DNA of 64,000 bases from Streptomyces flavochromogenes (GTDB lineage: Bacteria; Actinomycetota; Actinomycetes; Streptomycetales; Streptomycetaceae): assembly GCF_000717595.1 (NCBI RefSeq), contig NZ_JNZO01000022.1:1-64000 (forward strand), given 5' to 3'. Position 1 is the first letter of the stretch. Every line of letters begins with the position of its first letter. Under the pieces are notes generated by a model that saw only the letters and a program-made list of their open reading frames with translations, was not told the DNA's origin and searched no databases. Of the stretch, positions 50,920 through 63,215 are shown piece after piece. Position numbers and translations under genes: made by a program.

Positions 50920-53900
50920 CCGTCGTACGGAGGTCCCTTCGGGAGGAGTTCGCGAAACGGGTCGTGGTGGCCGACGGGGCGATGGGGACGATGCTCCAGG
51001 CCGCCGACCCGACGATGGACGACTTCCAGAACCTGGAGGGCTGCAACGAGATCCTCAACCTCACGCGCCCCGACATCGTCGCCTCCGTCCACGACGCCTA
51101 CTTCTCGGTGGGCGTGGACTGCGTCGAGACCAACACCTTCGGGGCGAACCTGGCCGCGCTCGCCGAGTACGGCATCGAGCACCAGGTGTACGAGCTGTCC
51201 GAGGCCGGCGCCCGGATCGCCCGCGCCGCGGCGGACGCGCACACGGCCGCCGACGGGCGCCCCCGCTGGGTCCTCGGCTCCATGGGCCCCGGCACGAAGC
51301 TGCCGACCCTCGGCCACGTCACGTACGAGCCGCTGCGCGAGGCCTTCCGGCAGAACGCGGAGGGCCTGATCCGGGGCGGCGCCGACGCCCTGCTCATCGA
51401 GACCTCGCAGGACCTCCTCCAGACGAAGGCGGCCGTCATCGGGGCCCGGCGGGCGCTGGACTGGGTCGGCGTGGACCTGCCGGTCATCGTGCAGGTCACC
51501 GTGGAGACGACGGGCACGATGCTGCTCGGCTCCGAGATCGGTGCGGCGCTGACCGCGCTGGAGCCGCTCGGCATCGACATGATCGGCCTGAACTGCGCCA
51601 CCGGGCCGGCCGAGATGGCCGAGCACCTGCGGCACCTGTCCCGGCACGCCCGTGTCCCGATCTCGGTCATGCCCAACGCCGGCCTGCCCGTCCTCACCTC
51701 CGACGGCGCCCACTACCCGCTGTCGCCGGCCGAACTGGCCGACGCGCAGGAGGCGTTCGTCCGCGAGTACGGCCCCGCGCTGGTCGGCGGCTGCTGCGGT
51801 ACGACCCCGGAGCACCTGCGGGAGATCGTGGAGCGGGTGCGGGGCGCGGCCGTCCTCGACCGGCGGCCCGAACCGGAGCCGGGCGCCTCCTCGCTCTACA
51901 GCCATGTGCCGTTCCGTCAGGACACCGCGTACCTGGCGATCGGCGAGCGCACCAACGCCAACGGTTCGAAGAAGTTCCGCGAGGCGATGCTCGACGGCCG
52001 CTGGGACGACTGCGTCGAGATGGCGCGGGACCAGATCCGCGAGGGCGCGCACATGCTCGACCTGTGCGTGGACTACGTGGGCCGTGACGGCACCGCGGAC
52101 ATGGCGGAGCTGGCCGGCCGGTTCGCGACGGCCTCGACGCTGCCGATCGTCCTCGACTCGACGGAGATCGGGGTGCTGCGGGCGGGCCTGGAGAAGCTCG
52201 GCGGCCGGGCGGTCGTCAACTCCGTCAACTACGAGGACGGCGACGGACCCGAGTCGCGGTTCGCGCAGGTCACGGCCCTGGCGAAGGAACACGGCGCGGC
52301 CCTGATGGCGCTGACCATCGACGAGGAGGGCCAGGCCCGCAGCGTCGGGCACAAGGTGGCCGTCGCCGAGCGGCTCATCGAGGACCTGACGGGGAACTGG
52401 GGAATCAGGGAGTCGGACATCCTGATCGACACCCTCACGTTCACCATCTGCACCGGCCAGGAGGAGTCCCGCAGGGACGGCATCCACACGATCGAGGCGA
52501 TCAGGGAGCTCAAGCGGCTCCACCCGGATGTCCAGACCACCCTGGGCCTCTCCAACATCTCCTTCGGCCTGAACCCGGCCGCGCGGATCGTCCTCAACTC
52601 CGTCTTCCTCGACGAGTGCGTGAAGGCGGGCCTGGACTCGGCGATCGTCCACGCGTCGAAGATCCTGCCGATCGCCCGCCTGGAGCCGGAGCAGGTGGAG
52701 GTCGCGCTCGACCTGATCCACGACCGCCGCCGGGACGGCTACGACCCGCTCCAGCGCTTCCTGGAGATGTTCGAGGGCGCGACGGCGAAGTCCCTGAAGG
52801 CCGGCAAGACCGAGGAACTCCTCGCCCTGCCCCTGGAGGAGCGCCTCAAGCGCCGGATCGTCGACGGCGAGAAGAACGGCCTGGAGGCCGACCTCGACGA
52901 GGCCCTGACGTCCCGCCCCGCTCTGGAGATCGTCAACGAGATCCTGCTCGACGGCATGAAGACGGTCGGCGAGCTGTTCGGCTCGGGCCGGATGCAGCTG
53001 CCGTTCGTGCTCCAGTCCGCCGAGGTCATGAAGACCGCGGTGGCCTACCTCGAACCCCACATGGAGAGGACGGCCGACGGCGAAGGAGAGGTCGGCAAGG
53101 GCACGATCGTCCTCGCCACCGTCCGCGGCGACGTCCACGACATCGGCAAGAACCTCGTCGACATCATCCTCTCCAACAACGGCTACAACGTCGTGAAATC
53201 CACCGTGATCATGAAGGAGAACCTGCAGGAGCTGAACGGCCGCGGTCTGGCCGGGCGCTTCCCCGTCATCCTCGGCGGCGCCGCCCTCACCAGGGCGTAC
53301 GTCGAGCAGGACCTCCACGAGATCTACCAGGGCGAGGTCCGCTACGCCCGCGACGCCTTCGAGGGCCGTGCCGACACGCGAGACCCCGCTGCCCGCCGCG
53401 GAGGTCCGCGAGCCCGAGCCGGCCGGCCGCTCCGACGTCGCCGCCGACAACCCCGTACCCGAGCCCCCCTTCCTCGGCACCAGGGTCGTCAAGGGCATCC
53501 AGCTCGCCGAATACGCCTCCTGGCTCGACGAGACCGCCCTCTTCAAGGGCCAGTGGGGCCTCAAGGACACCGAGACCATCGAGACGGAGGGCCGGCCGCG
53601 GCTGCGCACCTGGCTCGACCGCCTCCAGACGGACCACCTCCTCGAAGCAGCCGTCGTCTACGGCTGGTTCCCCTGTGTGTCCAAGGGCGACGACCTGATC
53701 GTCCTGGACGAGGACGGAGGCGAGCGGACCCGCTTCTCCTTCCCCCGCCAGCAGCGGGGCCGCCGCCTCTGCCTGGCCGACTTCCACCGCGCGGAGGACT
53801 CCGGCGAGATCGACGCCGTCGCGATGCAGGTGGTCACCGTCGGCTCCCGGATCGGCGAGGAGACGGCGAAGCTCTTCGCCGCCGACGCCTACCGGGACTA

Positions 53901-54233
53901 CCTCGAACTCCACGGCCTGTCAGTCCAGTTGGCGGAGGCCCTGGCCGAGTACTGGCACGCGCGGGTGCGCGCCGAGTGGGGCATCGCGGGCTCCTCGGAG
54001 CCGGCGTCCCTGGACGGCATGCTCCGCACCGAGTACCAGGGCTGCCGCTACTCGCTCGGCTACCCGGCCTGCCCCGACCTGGAGGACCGGGCGAAGATCG
54101 CCGCCCTCCTGCGCCCGGAGCGGATCGGGGTGGAGCTGTCGGAGGAGTACCAGCTGCACCCCGAACAGTCGACGGACGCGATCGTCGTCCACCACCCCGA
54201 GGCGAGCTACTTCAACGCGGGAGGGCGACGCCT

Positions 54234-54237
<4 letters not shown>
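50916..54237 (+). pseudogene. metH: Cobalamin-dependent methionine synthase, frame-disrupted
   Basis: Methylates homocysteine from methyltetrahydrofolate through cobalamin. GTG 50916 overlaps the kinase stop. Present in the first frame: homocysteine domain (zinc C293-C294 in [11 protein letters not shown]), pterin domain ([20 protein letters not shown]), cap and B12 domain (DVHDIG at 739-744, base-off His741). After DAFEG (about residue 817, base 53365) the frame breaks; the SAM-reactivation domain continues in another frame from about 53368 ([31 protein letters not shown]) to TGA 54237. About 26 residues expected at the joint are missing, so this looks like an out-of-frame deletion rather than a one-base slip. 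The first frame has no stop and runs on into metF. Confidence 0.85.
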
Positions 54238-56363
<2,126 letters not shown>

Positions 56364-56364
<1 letters not shown>

Positions 56365-57035
56365 TGTGTACGAACGATGACGGGCGCGACCCGTGGCTCC
56401 CGGACCGTCTCCTCAGGACGGAACGGGACCTGCTGATGCCGCTCCTGCGCCGGACACCCGAGGAGGCGTACGAGCTCCGCACCGCGTGCCCCGGGTGGAC
56501 GGCGAGGCAGGTCCTCGCCCACTGCGGCGCGGCCCTGGTCAGGATCGTCGAGGACCGCCTGGAGGAGGGCGTCTTCCTGCCGGAGGCCAACGCCTGCGAC
56601 GTCGCCGAACGCGAGGACTGGCCGCTGGACCGGATCCTCGACGAACTCGAACGCGGCCTGACGGAGGCGGGCCCGGTGATCGCCGAACGCGAGGACGGCC
56701 GGCTCGACGCGGTGGCGCTCGGCGAATGGGTCCACGCGGGAGACGTACGGGAGGCCTTCGGCGAACCCGGCGCGTACTGCGGCAAGGCGCTGGAGCTGGC
56801 GCTCCCGCTCCTGACGGTGACGAGCCGCAAGCGCGAGACCCCGCGGCTGGTGGGCGTCCTGGAGGACGCCACGACGCCGCGGGTCTCCCTGGGCAACGCG
56901 ATCGCGGGCCGCCCGCCGGCCACCTTCAAGGGCGACGCGTCGACCCTGATCCGCATCTACGCGGGCCGCCCCCTGGTGAGGACCCGCTACGAACTGAGGG
57001 GCGCGACGGAACAGGAACTCCTGATCTACCGCTGA
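56364..57035 (+). CDS. Maleylpyruvate isomerase / DinB-like helical protein
   Basis: 223 aa, ATG overlapping the ahcY stop by 1 nt. Four-helix bundle of the mycothiol-dependent maleylpyruvate isomerase N-terminal/DinB group: RTERDLLMPLLRRTPEEAYE, CPGWTARQVLAHCGAALVRI (conserved W and first His), VALGEWVHAGDVREAFGEPG (later H and D). These three residues bind a metal in the family. Functions range from thiol-dependent isomerases to unknown. Tight coupling to the SAM cycle genes makes it part of the operon, perhaps a tailoring or detoxifying step; no substrate can be proposed. Confidence 0.8.
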
Positions 57036-57189
57036 CGCCGCGCCCCCACCACCGAGCGGGCCGCGCCCGCCACCGGACCGCGCCCGCCACCGACCGCGCG
57101 GGCGCGTACGCCGCCTACGGCTGCGCGGGCCGCGCCCGCTACCCCCGCCACCCGCCGCGCGTGCGGCGCCCGCCACCACCTGCCGCGCG
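57036..57189. repeat. GC-rich repeat region after the DinB-like gene
   Basis: No gene is supported. Short repeats occur: CCGCGCCCGCCACCG-like units at 57060-57095, and two copies of the dyad GCCGCGCGTGCGGCGCC at 57154-57170 and 57182-57198. It is adjacent to broken genes and may mark a rearrangement joint. Confidence 0.6.
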
Positions 57190-58289
57190 TGCGGCGCCTT
57201 CGCCCCCGACTCCTTCCTGAGGCCGGTCTTCCGGGCCCGGCGCCCGGCGATCGAACCGGTCTACAGGAACAACATCCAGGAGGTCCTGGAGATCGAGACG
57301 GGTCACATGGTGGGCCTGTTCGAGGAGATCCTGCCGGGCTACGGCCTGGACATCAGGCCGCGCGAGGACGGCACCTTCGAGGTGATCCCGTACGACGAGG
57401 AGTCGCGTACGCCCCCGGAGATCGACGTCTACGTCCAGGCGCACGGGAACGGGGTGACCGGACTCCCCGAGGCGCAGTACGTCTACGAGAACGGTGACCT
57501 ACGGCGGATCTCCGCCGCGCTGATCGAGGAGAGGCATGTGATCGCGATCAACCAGGCGGTGTACGCGGCCGCCGGTCTACTGCTGGCAGGGTCTCGGCGG
57601 CTACACGATGAACCTGCGCCACCTGGCCGAGGAGATCGGCATCGACCGCCCGTTCTACGGAGTGCAGGCGTACGGCATCGACCGGGGCGAGGAGCCGTAC
57701 GCGACGATCCGCGCGATGGCGGCGGCGGACGTGGAGGCGATACGGCGCCGCCGGCCGGCGGGCCCGTACACGCTGTGGGGCTACTCGTTCGGTGCGCGGG
57801 TCGCCTTCGAGGCGGCGGGGGAGCAGGTGGAGAACCTGTTCCTGATCGCGCCGGGTTCGCCGAAGGTCCGCTCGTCGGAGACGGGGGGAGCGGACTACGG
57901 GAACCCGGCGTTCGTGACGATCCTGTACTCGGTGTTCGCGGGCTCGATCGACCCGACGGTGCGGGCGGACGACCGGGAGGACTTCGTGCGGCGGGTGGCG
58001 CGACCGACTTCCCGGCCCTGGACCCGGATCTGATCGGCCGGATCGTGGCGATCGTGGAGGAGACGTTCGAGTTCACGTACACCTTCCGGGAGCTGGCGGA
58101 ACGCCAGGTGACCTGCCCGGTCACGCTCTTCGAGGCGGCGGGTGACGACTACTCGTTCCTGGAGAACACGAGGGCTGGTCGACGCGCCCGCCGACGGTGG
58201 TGGAGCTGGACGCGGACCACTACAGCCTTCTGCGGCAGCCGGATCTGAACGAGCTGATCAAGAAGATCAGGTACCGGCTGGGGCAGTAG
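57190..58289 (+). pseudogene. Remnant of a type II/NRPS thioesterase and an upstream oxidase-like fragment
   Basis: Coding signal in three successive frames. First (57187-57590) SFLRPVFRARRPAIEP to IEERHVIAINQAVYAAAG, whose end weakly resembles a nitroreductase-like oxidase tail. Then (57590-58010) a thioesterase: GLGGYTMNLRHLAEE, GPYTLWGYSFGARVAFEAAG (GXSXG nucleophile), VENLFLIAPGSPKV. A shift back to the first frame gives TDFPALDPDLIGRIVAIVEE and CPVTLFEAAGDDYSFLEN, and another gives VVELDADHYSLLRQPDLNEL with the catalytic His, ending at TAG 58289. Residues also seem to be missing after FEAAGE. It is either a decayed gene or a region with assembly indels. If intact, it would release a carrier-bound product. 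Confidence 0.7.
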
Positions 58290-58444
58290 GGCCCACGGAA
58301 TCCGGCCACCGGCCCGGAAGGGTCCGTTCCCTGTCCGCGATCGGTAACGATCCCCCCGCGGGCCGTGATCTCGACGACGGGGAGCCCCATCCTGAGCGAC
58401 GCAGCGTGCAGGAACGCAGGCCGAGAGTCACGGGGGAACGTGAA

Positions 58445-59179
58445 ATGAGCACCGTTCGCAGGAAGACCACCCGCACCCTTCGCACCCGCCGCACAGGGAG
58501 GCTCGGCGCCCTGGGGCTGACCGCCGCCGCGCTTCTTTCGGCCACGGCCTGCGGGCCGTCCGACGACGAGGCGGGCGGAACGGCGCCGTCCACGAGCGCC
58601 CCCACGACGCCGCCCACCACCGCTCCCGCCCCGCCGTCGACGCAGCCGGGCGACTCGGGCAGCACCGACGGCGGGCCCTCCGTGACCGCGAGTGAGCCCC
58701 CGGGCACGACGGGCGAGACGGACTGGGAGCCGAAGGACGGCATCTGCCAGGACCTGAACACCGAGGTGAAGGTGGACTGGGCGCTGCCTCCGGTGAAGGA
58801 CGACTCGCGGCTCGAACTCGTGATCACCAACACGGGGACGCGGCCGTGCAAGCTGTACCGGTACCCGGCGGTGAAGTTCGGCGACGAGCAGCGTTTCCTG
58901 CCGCCGGTGAAGAGCTCGAAGCCGCAGAACCCGATCGTCCTGGCGCCCGGCAAGGAGGCGTACGCGGGTCTGCTCGCCCGGGTGGGCAACAAGGAGGTCA
59001 GCCCGCTGGAGAAGGAGCTGATCATCACCCCCGCGGGCAGGAGCGAGCCCAGGGACACGGGCGAGGGAGCCCTCCTCGACGTCCCCGCGCCGGGCATCCA
59101 CGTGGACGTGAAGACGGCGCGGGTGTCGTACTGGCGGCCGGACTCGGAGAGCGCGCAGTCGGCCCTGTATCCGCAGTGA
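58445..59179 (+). CDS. DUF4232-like lipoprotein
   Basis: 244 aa from ATG 58445 after GGGGGAAC. Signal with twin Arg-rich start (RRKTTRTLRTRRTGRLGALG) and a lipobox (SATAC). A Thr/Ser/Pro linker (residues about 40-90) leads to a beta-sandwich resembling DUF4232: GICQDLNTEVKVDWALPPVK, RLELVITNTGTRPCKLYRYP, PIVLAPGKEAYAGLLA. Two Cys in the domain could pair. It is a cell-surface protein of unknown function, common in Streptomyces, and is probably outside the operon. Confidence 0.82.
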   Translation: MSTVRRKTTRTLRTRRTGRLGALGLTAAALLSATACGPSDDEAGGTAPSTSAPTTPPTTAPAPPSTQPGDSGSTDGGPSVTASEPPGTTGETDWEPKDGICQDLNTEVKVDWALPPVKDDSRLELVITNTGTRPCKLYRYPAVKFGDEQRFLPPVKSSKPQNPIVLAPGKEAYAGLLARVGNKEVSPLEKELIITPAGRSEPRDTGEGALLDVPAPGIHVDVKTARVSYWRPDSESAQSALYPQ

Positions 59180-59269
59180 CGGAGGCCCGTCCGGTCACGT
59201 CCCGGCGGCGGGGCACTCCCCACGGAGGGCCTCGCCGGCGAGCGGCCGGAAGGGCGTGGCCCGGACCGC

Positions 59270-60025
59270 TCAGGCGCCGCCGGCCGTGAGGGTGCGGGTG
59301 AGGAGGGACAGCAGACGGTCCCAGTGGCGCTGCGTCCCGTCCGGGCTGTACGCGCTCGTGTCGGCCATGGTGAAGCCGTGGACGGTGCCGGGGTAGATCT
59401 CGTTGCCGTGGCGGACGCCGGCGGCTTCCAGTACCTCGTTGAGCCCGCCGAACTCCTCGGGCGTCATGTCACCCTCGGCGATCCCGAAGTGCACCTCGGC
59501 GGTGACCTTCGGGGCGAGGAGGTGCGGGCTGTCGGCCGCCTCCGTGATCAGGGCGCCCGGGTGGAAACCGGCGACGGCGGCGACCCGGTCGGGGTGGGCG
59601 GCGGCGGTACGCATCGCGAGGACGCCACCCAGGCAGTACCCGACGACGGCGACGGGCCCCGCGCCGACCTCGGGCCGGTCCGCGAGGAACGAGAGATAGG
59701 CGTCGGCGTCGACCAGGACGCGCTCGGTGGTGTGCGCGAGGTAGAACGGCATGAGCTGCTCGAAGAGCGCGGGCCGCTCCTCCTCCCCGATGTGCCCGGG
59801 AAGCTCGATCAGGGGCGCCTGCCCCTCCCGGTAGTAGACGTTGGGCACGAGCACGTAGTAGCCGTGCGCGGCGAGCTCGCTCGCCATCTCCTCCAGCCGC
59901 GGCCGCGGGCCGAACACGTCCATGTAGAGGAGCACGCCGGGGTGCTGCCGGCCGTCGTCGGGGAAGGCGGCGAAGGCGTCGGCCTGGCCGTCGGGGGTGG
60001 GTATCCGCAGTGTCGTGGTGGCCAT
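59270..60025 (-). CDS. Dienelactone hydrolase family protein
   Basis: 251 aa from ATG 60025. Alpha/beta hydrolase with a Cys nucleophile in VAVVGYCLGGVLAMRTAAAH; the acid and His are in VHFGIAEGDMTPEEF and YPGTVHGFTMADTSAYSPDG. The N-terminal HPGVLLYMDVFGPRPRLEEM carries the substrate Glu-like region of the family. Dienelactone hydrolases open lactones in chlorocatechol breakdown, but most actinobacterial members have unknown substrates. No catabolic genes are adjacent. Confidence 0.88.
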   Translation of the reverse strand: MATTTLRIPTPDGQADAFAAFPDDGRQHPGVLLYMDVFGPRPRLEEMASELAAHGYYVLVPNVYYREGQAPLIELPGHIGEEERPALFEQLMPFYLAHTTERVLVDADAYLSFLADRPEVGAGPVAVVGYCLGGVLAMRTAAAHPDRVAAVAGFHPGALITEAADSPHLLAPKVTAEVHFGIAEGDMTPEEFGGLNEVLEAAGVRHGNEIYPGTVHGFTMADTSAYSPDGTQRHWDRLLSLLTRTLTAGGA

Positions 60026-60211
60026 GGAACGACCGTAACAGTCATGATCACCCAGGGGGCGGGCCCATGGCGCGCGCATGAGGAACCCCCTTACCCCTTC
60101 CGGGACATCGGCCGCCACGCGGGTGCGCAGCCCTCGCCCGTCGAGCCCGGCGACGAGCGCGTCGCAGGAATCGGCTTGCCGTCGGCGAGCAGGGTCGGAT
60201 AGGAAGCTCGC

Positions 60212-60766
60212 ATGCTTAGGGGCAGCAAGGTCGGGCTCAGGGCTCGGCACGAGGAAGACATCCCGATCCTTCGGACCGAGCTCTACGACGACGTGGTCAA
60301 CGCCTCGCGCGCCGAAGCGGGGCCCTGGCGGCCGGTCGCGCCGGGGTCGAAGGACCGGCGGCTCGTCGTGGACGACCCGGCAGAGGGTCATGTCCCGTTC
60401 TCCGTGGTCGAGTTGGAGGGCGGCACGCTGATCGGCACCGCCAACCTGTGGGGCATCGACACCCACAACCGGGTCGCGCACATCGGTCTGGGACTGCTGC
60501 CGTCCGCGCGCGGCAGGGGCTACGGCACCGATGTGGTGGCGACGCTCTGCCACTACGGCTTCGTCGTACGCAGCCTCCAGCGGCTGCAGATCGAGACGCT
60601 GGCGGACAACACCGCGATGCTCCGCTCCGCCGAGAGCAACGGCTTCGTCCGCGAGGGCGTGCTGCGGTCCTCGGCCTGGGTGATGGGTGAGTTCCTGGAC
60701 GAGGTCATCCTCGGGCTCCTCGTCGAGGACTGGAAGCCGAAGCCGAAGCCGCAGCCGGGGGGCTAG
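60212..60766 (+). CDS. GNAT family acetyltransferase (RimJ/RimL type)
   Basis: 184 aa. It has LRARHEEDIPILRTELYDDV, the strand HIGLGLLPSARGRGYGTDVV (acetyl-CoA loop RGRGYG) and LQIETLADNTAMLRSAESNG, the layout of the N-terminal-protein and antibiotic acetyltransferases of the RimJ/RimL group. The C-terminus ends in a Lys-Pro repeat (KPKPKPQPGG). The substrate is unknown. It is divergent from the dienelactone hydrolase gene, sharing a 186-bp spacer. Confidence 0.87.
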   Translation: MLRGSKVGLRARHEEDIPILRTELYDDVVNASRAEAGPWRPVAPGSKDRRLVVDDPAEGHVPFSVVELEGGTLIGTANLWGIDTHNRVAHIGLGLLPSARGRGYGTDVVATLCHYGFVVRSLQRLQIETLADNTAMLRSAESNGFVREGVLRSSAWVMGEFLDEVILGLLVEDWKPKPKPQPGG

Positions 60767-60910
60767 CGGGCGATCCGGAGTGGCGGTCCGGGGGCGGCGG
60801 TCCCGGGGGCGCCGATCACGTACGCCTCCGTGCACGCGAACGGCCGACGGCGTCGGCGCGTGCCCGGCCCTCCTGCCCCGTCGGCGGATCCGTCGCTCCT
60901 GTCGGTCGGT

Positions 60911-61852
60911 TCACCACGCCTCGATCACCGGCGCCTCCGGCTCGTGCTTCCGCCAGGCCTCGTTGAGCCGCGCGAGCCGGTCCGCGGTGGCGATGCCGTG
61001 CAGGGACGCGATCCTGCCGTCGCTGACCGCGAACGCCACCGCGCCCACGACCCGGCCGTCGACCACGGCGAGCACGGCCGGGGCGCCGTTGACCACCGCG
61101 ATGTGCATCGAGGGCGTGCCGCCGGCCAGGCGCCGCTTCGCCGGCGTGGGCCTGAAGCCGGCCCGCGCGAAGGAGGCGACCCGCTCGCGGGTCGTGACCC
61201 GCAGCAGCCGCTTGGCCAGTCCGGCACCGTCCGAGACCGCCGTGACGTCCTCGGTGAGCAGCGCCACCAGCCGTTCGGTGCGCCCCGACAGCGCGGCGGC
61301 CAGGAACTCCTCGACGACCCGGCGCGCGGACGCGGGGTCGGCCTGGACGCCACCGCGGCGGCGCTCGGCGGCGATCCGGATCCGGGCCCGGTGGAGGTGC
61401 TGCTGGCTCGCGGACTCGGTGATGTCGAGGATCGAGGCGATCTCGGCGTGCCCGTACGAGAAGGCCTCACGCAGGACGTAGACGGCCCGTTCGACCGGTG
61501 AGAGGCGCTCCAGGAGGGTCAGTACGGCCAGCGACACCGATTCGCGCTGCTCGAAGGTGTCGGCGGGGCCGAGCATCGGGTCGCCTTCGAGGAGCGGCTC
61601 GGGCAGCCAGGCGCCGGCCGCGTGCTCGTGGCGCGCGTGCGCCGAACGGAGCCGGTCGAGGCAGAGGTTGGTGAGGACCTTGGTCAGCCACGCCTCGGGG
61701 ACCTCGATCCGTTCGCGGTCCGCGTTCTGCCACCGCAGGAACGTGTCCTGTACGGCGTCCTCGGCGTCGGCGGCCGAGCCGAGCAGGCGGTACGCGAGCG
61801 AGGCCAGCCGGCCACGGCCGGCCTCGAAGCGATCGACGGCTGTGCTGTCCAT
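60911..61852 (-). CDS. ECF sigma factor with SnoaL-like C-terminal domain (ECF41/SigJ type)
   Basis: 313 aa from ATG 61852. Region 2 is RLASLAYRLLGSAADAEDAV with QDTFLRW; region 4 is LSPVERAVYVLREAFSYGHA, EIASILDITESASQQHLHRA. A C-terminal domain of about 110 residues (VVEEFLAAALSGRTERLVAL, MHIAVVNGAPAVLAVVDGRV) replaces a separate anti-sigma factor, the hallmark of ECF41 proteins, whose activity is set by this domain. As usual for the group, the gene sits next to its target, here the FAD oxidoreductase, which ends 10 bp before this start on the same strand. Confidence 0.9.
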   Translation of the reverse strand: MDSTAVDRFEAGRGRLASLAYRLLGSAADAEDAVQDTFLRWQNADRERIEVPEAWLTKVLTNLCLDRLRSAHARHEHAAGAWLPEPLLEGDPMLGPADTFEQRESVSLAVLTLLERLSPVERAVYVLREAFSYGHAEIASILDITESASQQHLHRARIRIAAERRRGGVQADPASARRVVEEFLAAALSGRTERLVALLTEDVTAVSDGAGLAKRLLRVTTRERVASFARAGFRPTPAKRRLAGGTPSMHIAVVNGAPAVLAVVDGRVVGAVAFAVSDGRIASLHGIATADRLARLNEAWRKHEPEAPVIEAW

Positions 61853-61862
61853 GCGGAACACC

Positions 61863-63182
61863 CTAGGCGGCGACCCTCACATCGGTGCGGTCGGTGCGGT
61901 CGGTGCGGTCGGTGCGGTCGGTGCGGTCGGTGCGGTCGGTGCGGTCGGTGCGGTCGGTGCGGTCGGTGCGGTCGGGCGTCGGTGCGGTGGTCAGTCGGCG
62001 CCTGCGCTTCGGCATGCCGGAGGTCGGGTGGGCGATGTTCCACCCGGCCCCCTTGAGCACGCCCGCCTTGAGCCGCGCGGCGGTCCGGCCGCCCAGGTAC
62101 CAGGTCTTCGACCGGACGTCCCCGCCCACCATCTGGAAGATGGCGTCCCGCCGCCCGAGGCTGATGTGGTTGCCGTAGTACTTCAGTCCGACGGTCGGGA
62201 CCTCGCCGCCCGTCAGGCGCGCGATGATCGCGGCGGTCGCCTGCATGGTCGTGAAGCCGGCCGAGGCGCAGGACATCGGCAGCGGCCGGCCGTTGTCGCC
62301 GATCGCGTGGGCGGAGTCCCCGGCGGCGTAGACGTCCGGGTGCGAGACCGAGCGCATGGTGCGGTCGACGACGATCCGGCCGGTCTCGGCGACCTCCAGA
62401 CCGGCGGCGGCCGCGAGGGGGTGCACGGCGAACCCGGCCGACCACACGGTCACATCGGCCGGGAGGGGTGTACCCCCGGCGGCGATCGCCCGGGTCGGCT
62501 CGACGGCCTCGACGGCGGTGTGTTCGTGGACGGTGATGCCGAGCCGGTCGAAGGCCTGGCGGAGGTGCCGGCGGGCCTTCGGGGAGAGCCAGGCGCCCAG
62601 CTCGCCGCGGGCGGCGAGGGCGATCGTGAGGTCGGGCCGGGACTCGGCGAGCTCGGTGGCGGTCTCGATGCCGGTCAGCCCCTCGCCGACGACCAGCACG
62701 GTGCCGCCCGCGCCGAGTGCGGCGATCCGCTCGCGCAGGCGCAGCGCGGAGGCGCGGCCGGCCACGTCGTAGGCGTACTCGGCCGCGCCGGGGACGCCGT
62801 GGTGGGCCACGGAGCTGCCGAGGGCGTAGAGGAGGGTGTCGTAGGCGAGCTCGTCGGCGCGGGTGCCGCCTTCGCGGAGGGCGCCGTCCCCGCCGGTCGT
62901 GGCGGCCGTCGGGGTCACGGTGACGGTCCTGCGCTCGGGGTCGATGCCGGTGACGTGGGCCAGGCGCACCCGCACCCCGGTGCCCGCGAAGACGTCGGCG
63001 AGCTTGCGGACCGTGAGGTCCTGGCCGCTCGCGAGCTGGTGGAGCCGCATCCGCTCGACGAAGTCGGGGGCGGCGTTGACGACGGTGATCTCGGTGTCGG
63101 CGGGGGAGAGCCGGCGCGCCAGGTTTCCGGCGGCGTAGGCCCCGGCGTATCCGGCGCCGAGTACGACGATGCGGTGCTTCAT
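61863..63182 (-). CDS. NAD(P)H/FAD-dependent oxidoreductase (NDH-2-like) with C-terminal (DRT)10
   Basis: 439 aa from ATG 63182. Two dinucleotide folds: RIVVLGAGYAGAYAAGNLAR (FAD) and GTVLVVGEGLTGIETATELA (NAD(P)H), with SHPDVYAAGDSAHAIGDNGR closing the FAD site. It belongs to the NADH dehydrogenase/ferredoxin reductase-like group (COG1252). The last 40 residues are a basic linker and then ten exact Asp-Arg-Thr units before VRVAA. It lies just upstream of the ECF41 gene in transcription, the typical pair; ECF41 partners are thought to respond to oxidative or xenobiotic stress. Substrate unknown. Confidence 0.9.
   Translation of the reverse strand: MKHRIVVLGAGYAGAYAAGNLARRLSPADTEITVVNAAPDFVERMRLHQLASGQDLTVRKLADVFAGTGVRVRLAHVTGIDPERRTVTVTPTAATTGGDGALREGGTRADELAYDTLLYALGSSVAHHGVPGAAEYAYDVAGRASALRLRERIAALGAGGTVLVVGEGLTGIETATELAESRPDLTIALAARGELGAWLSPKARRHLRQAFDRLGITVHEHTAVEAVEPTRAIAAGGTPLPADVTVWSAGFAVHPLAAAAGLEVAETGRIVVDRTMRSVSHPDVYAAGDSAHAIGDNGRPLPMSCASAGFTTMQATAAIIARLTGGEVPTVGLKYYGNHISLGRRDAIFQMVGGDVRSKTWYLGGRTAARLKAGVLKGAGWNIAHPTSGMPKRRRRLTTAPTPDRTDRTDRTDRTDRTDRTDRTDRTDRTDRTDVRVAA
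61884..61973. repeat. Ten tandem copies of a 9-bp unit, within a coding region
   Basis: GGTGCGGTC repeated exactly ten times with no mismatch. Read on the minus strand it gives GACCGCACC, Asp-Arg-Thr, ten times, at the end of the FAD oxidoreductase. Perfect identity suggests recent expansion; because the unit is 9 bp, changes in copy number keep the frame. Confidence 0.97.
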
Positions 63183-63215
63183 GGCGATGCTCCTGTCTCG
63201 TTCGGGCGCCCCTTG

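Noticed and set aside
61884..61973. CRISPR-like array
   Set aside because: The unit is 9 bp, directly adjacent, without spacers, and is in frame inside a coding region. It is a coding tandem repeat.
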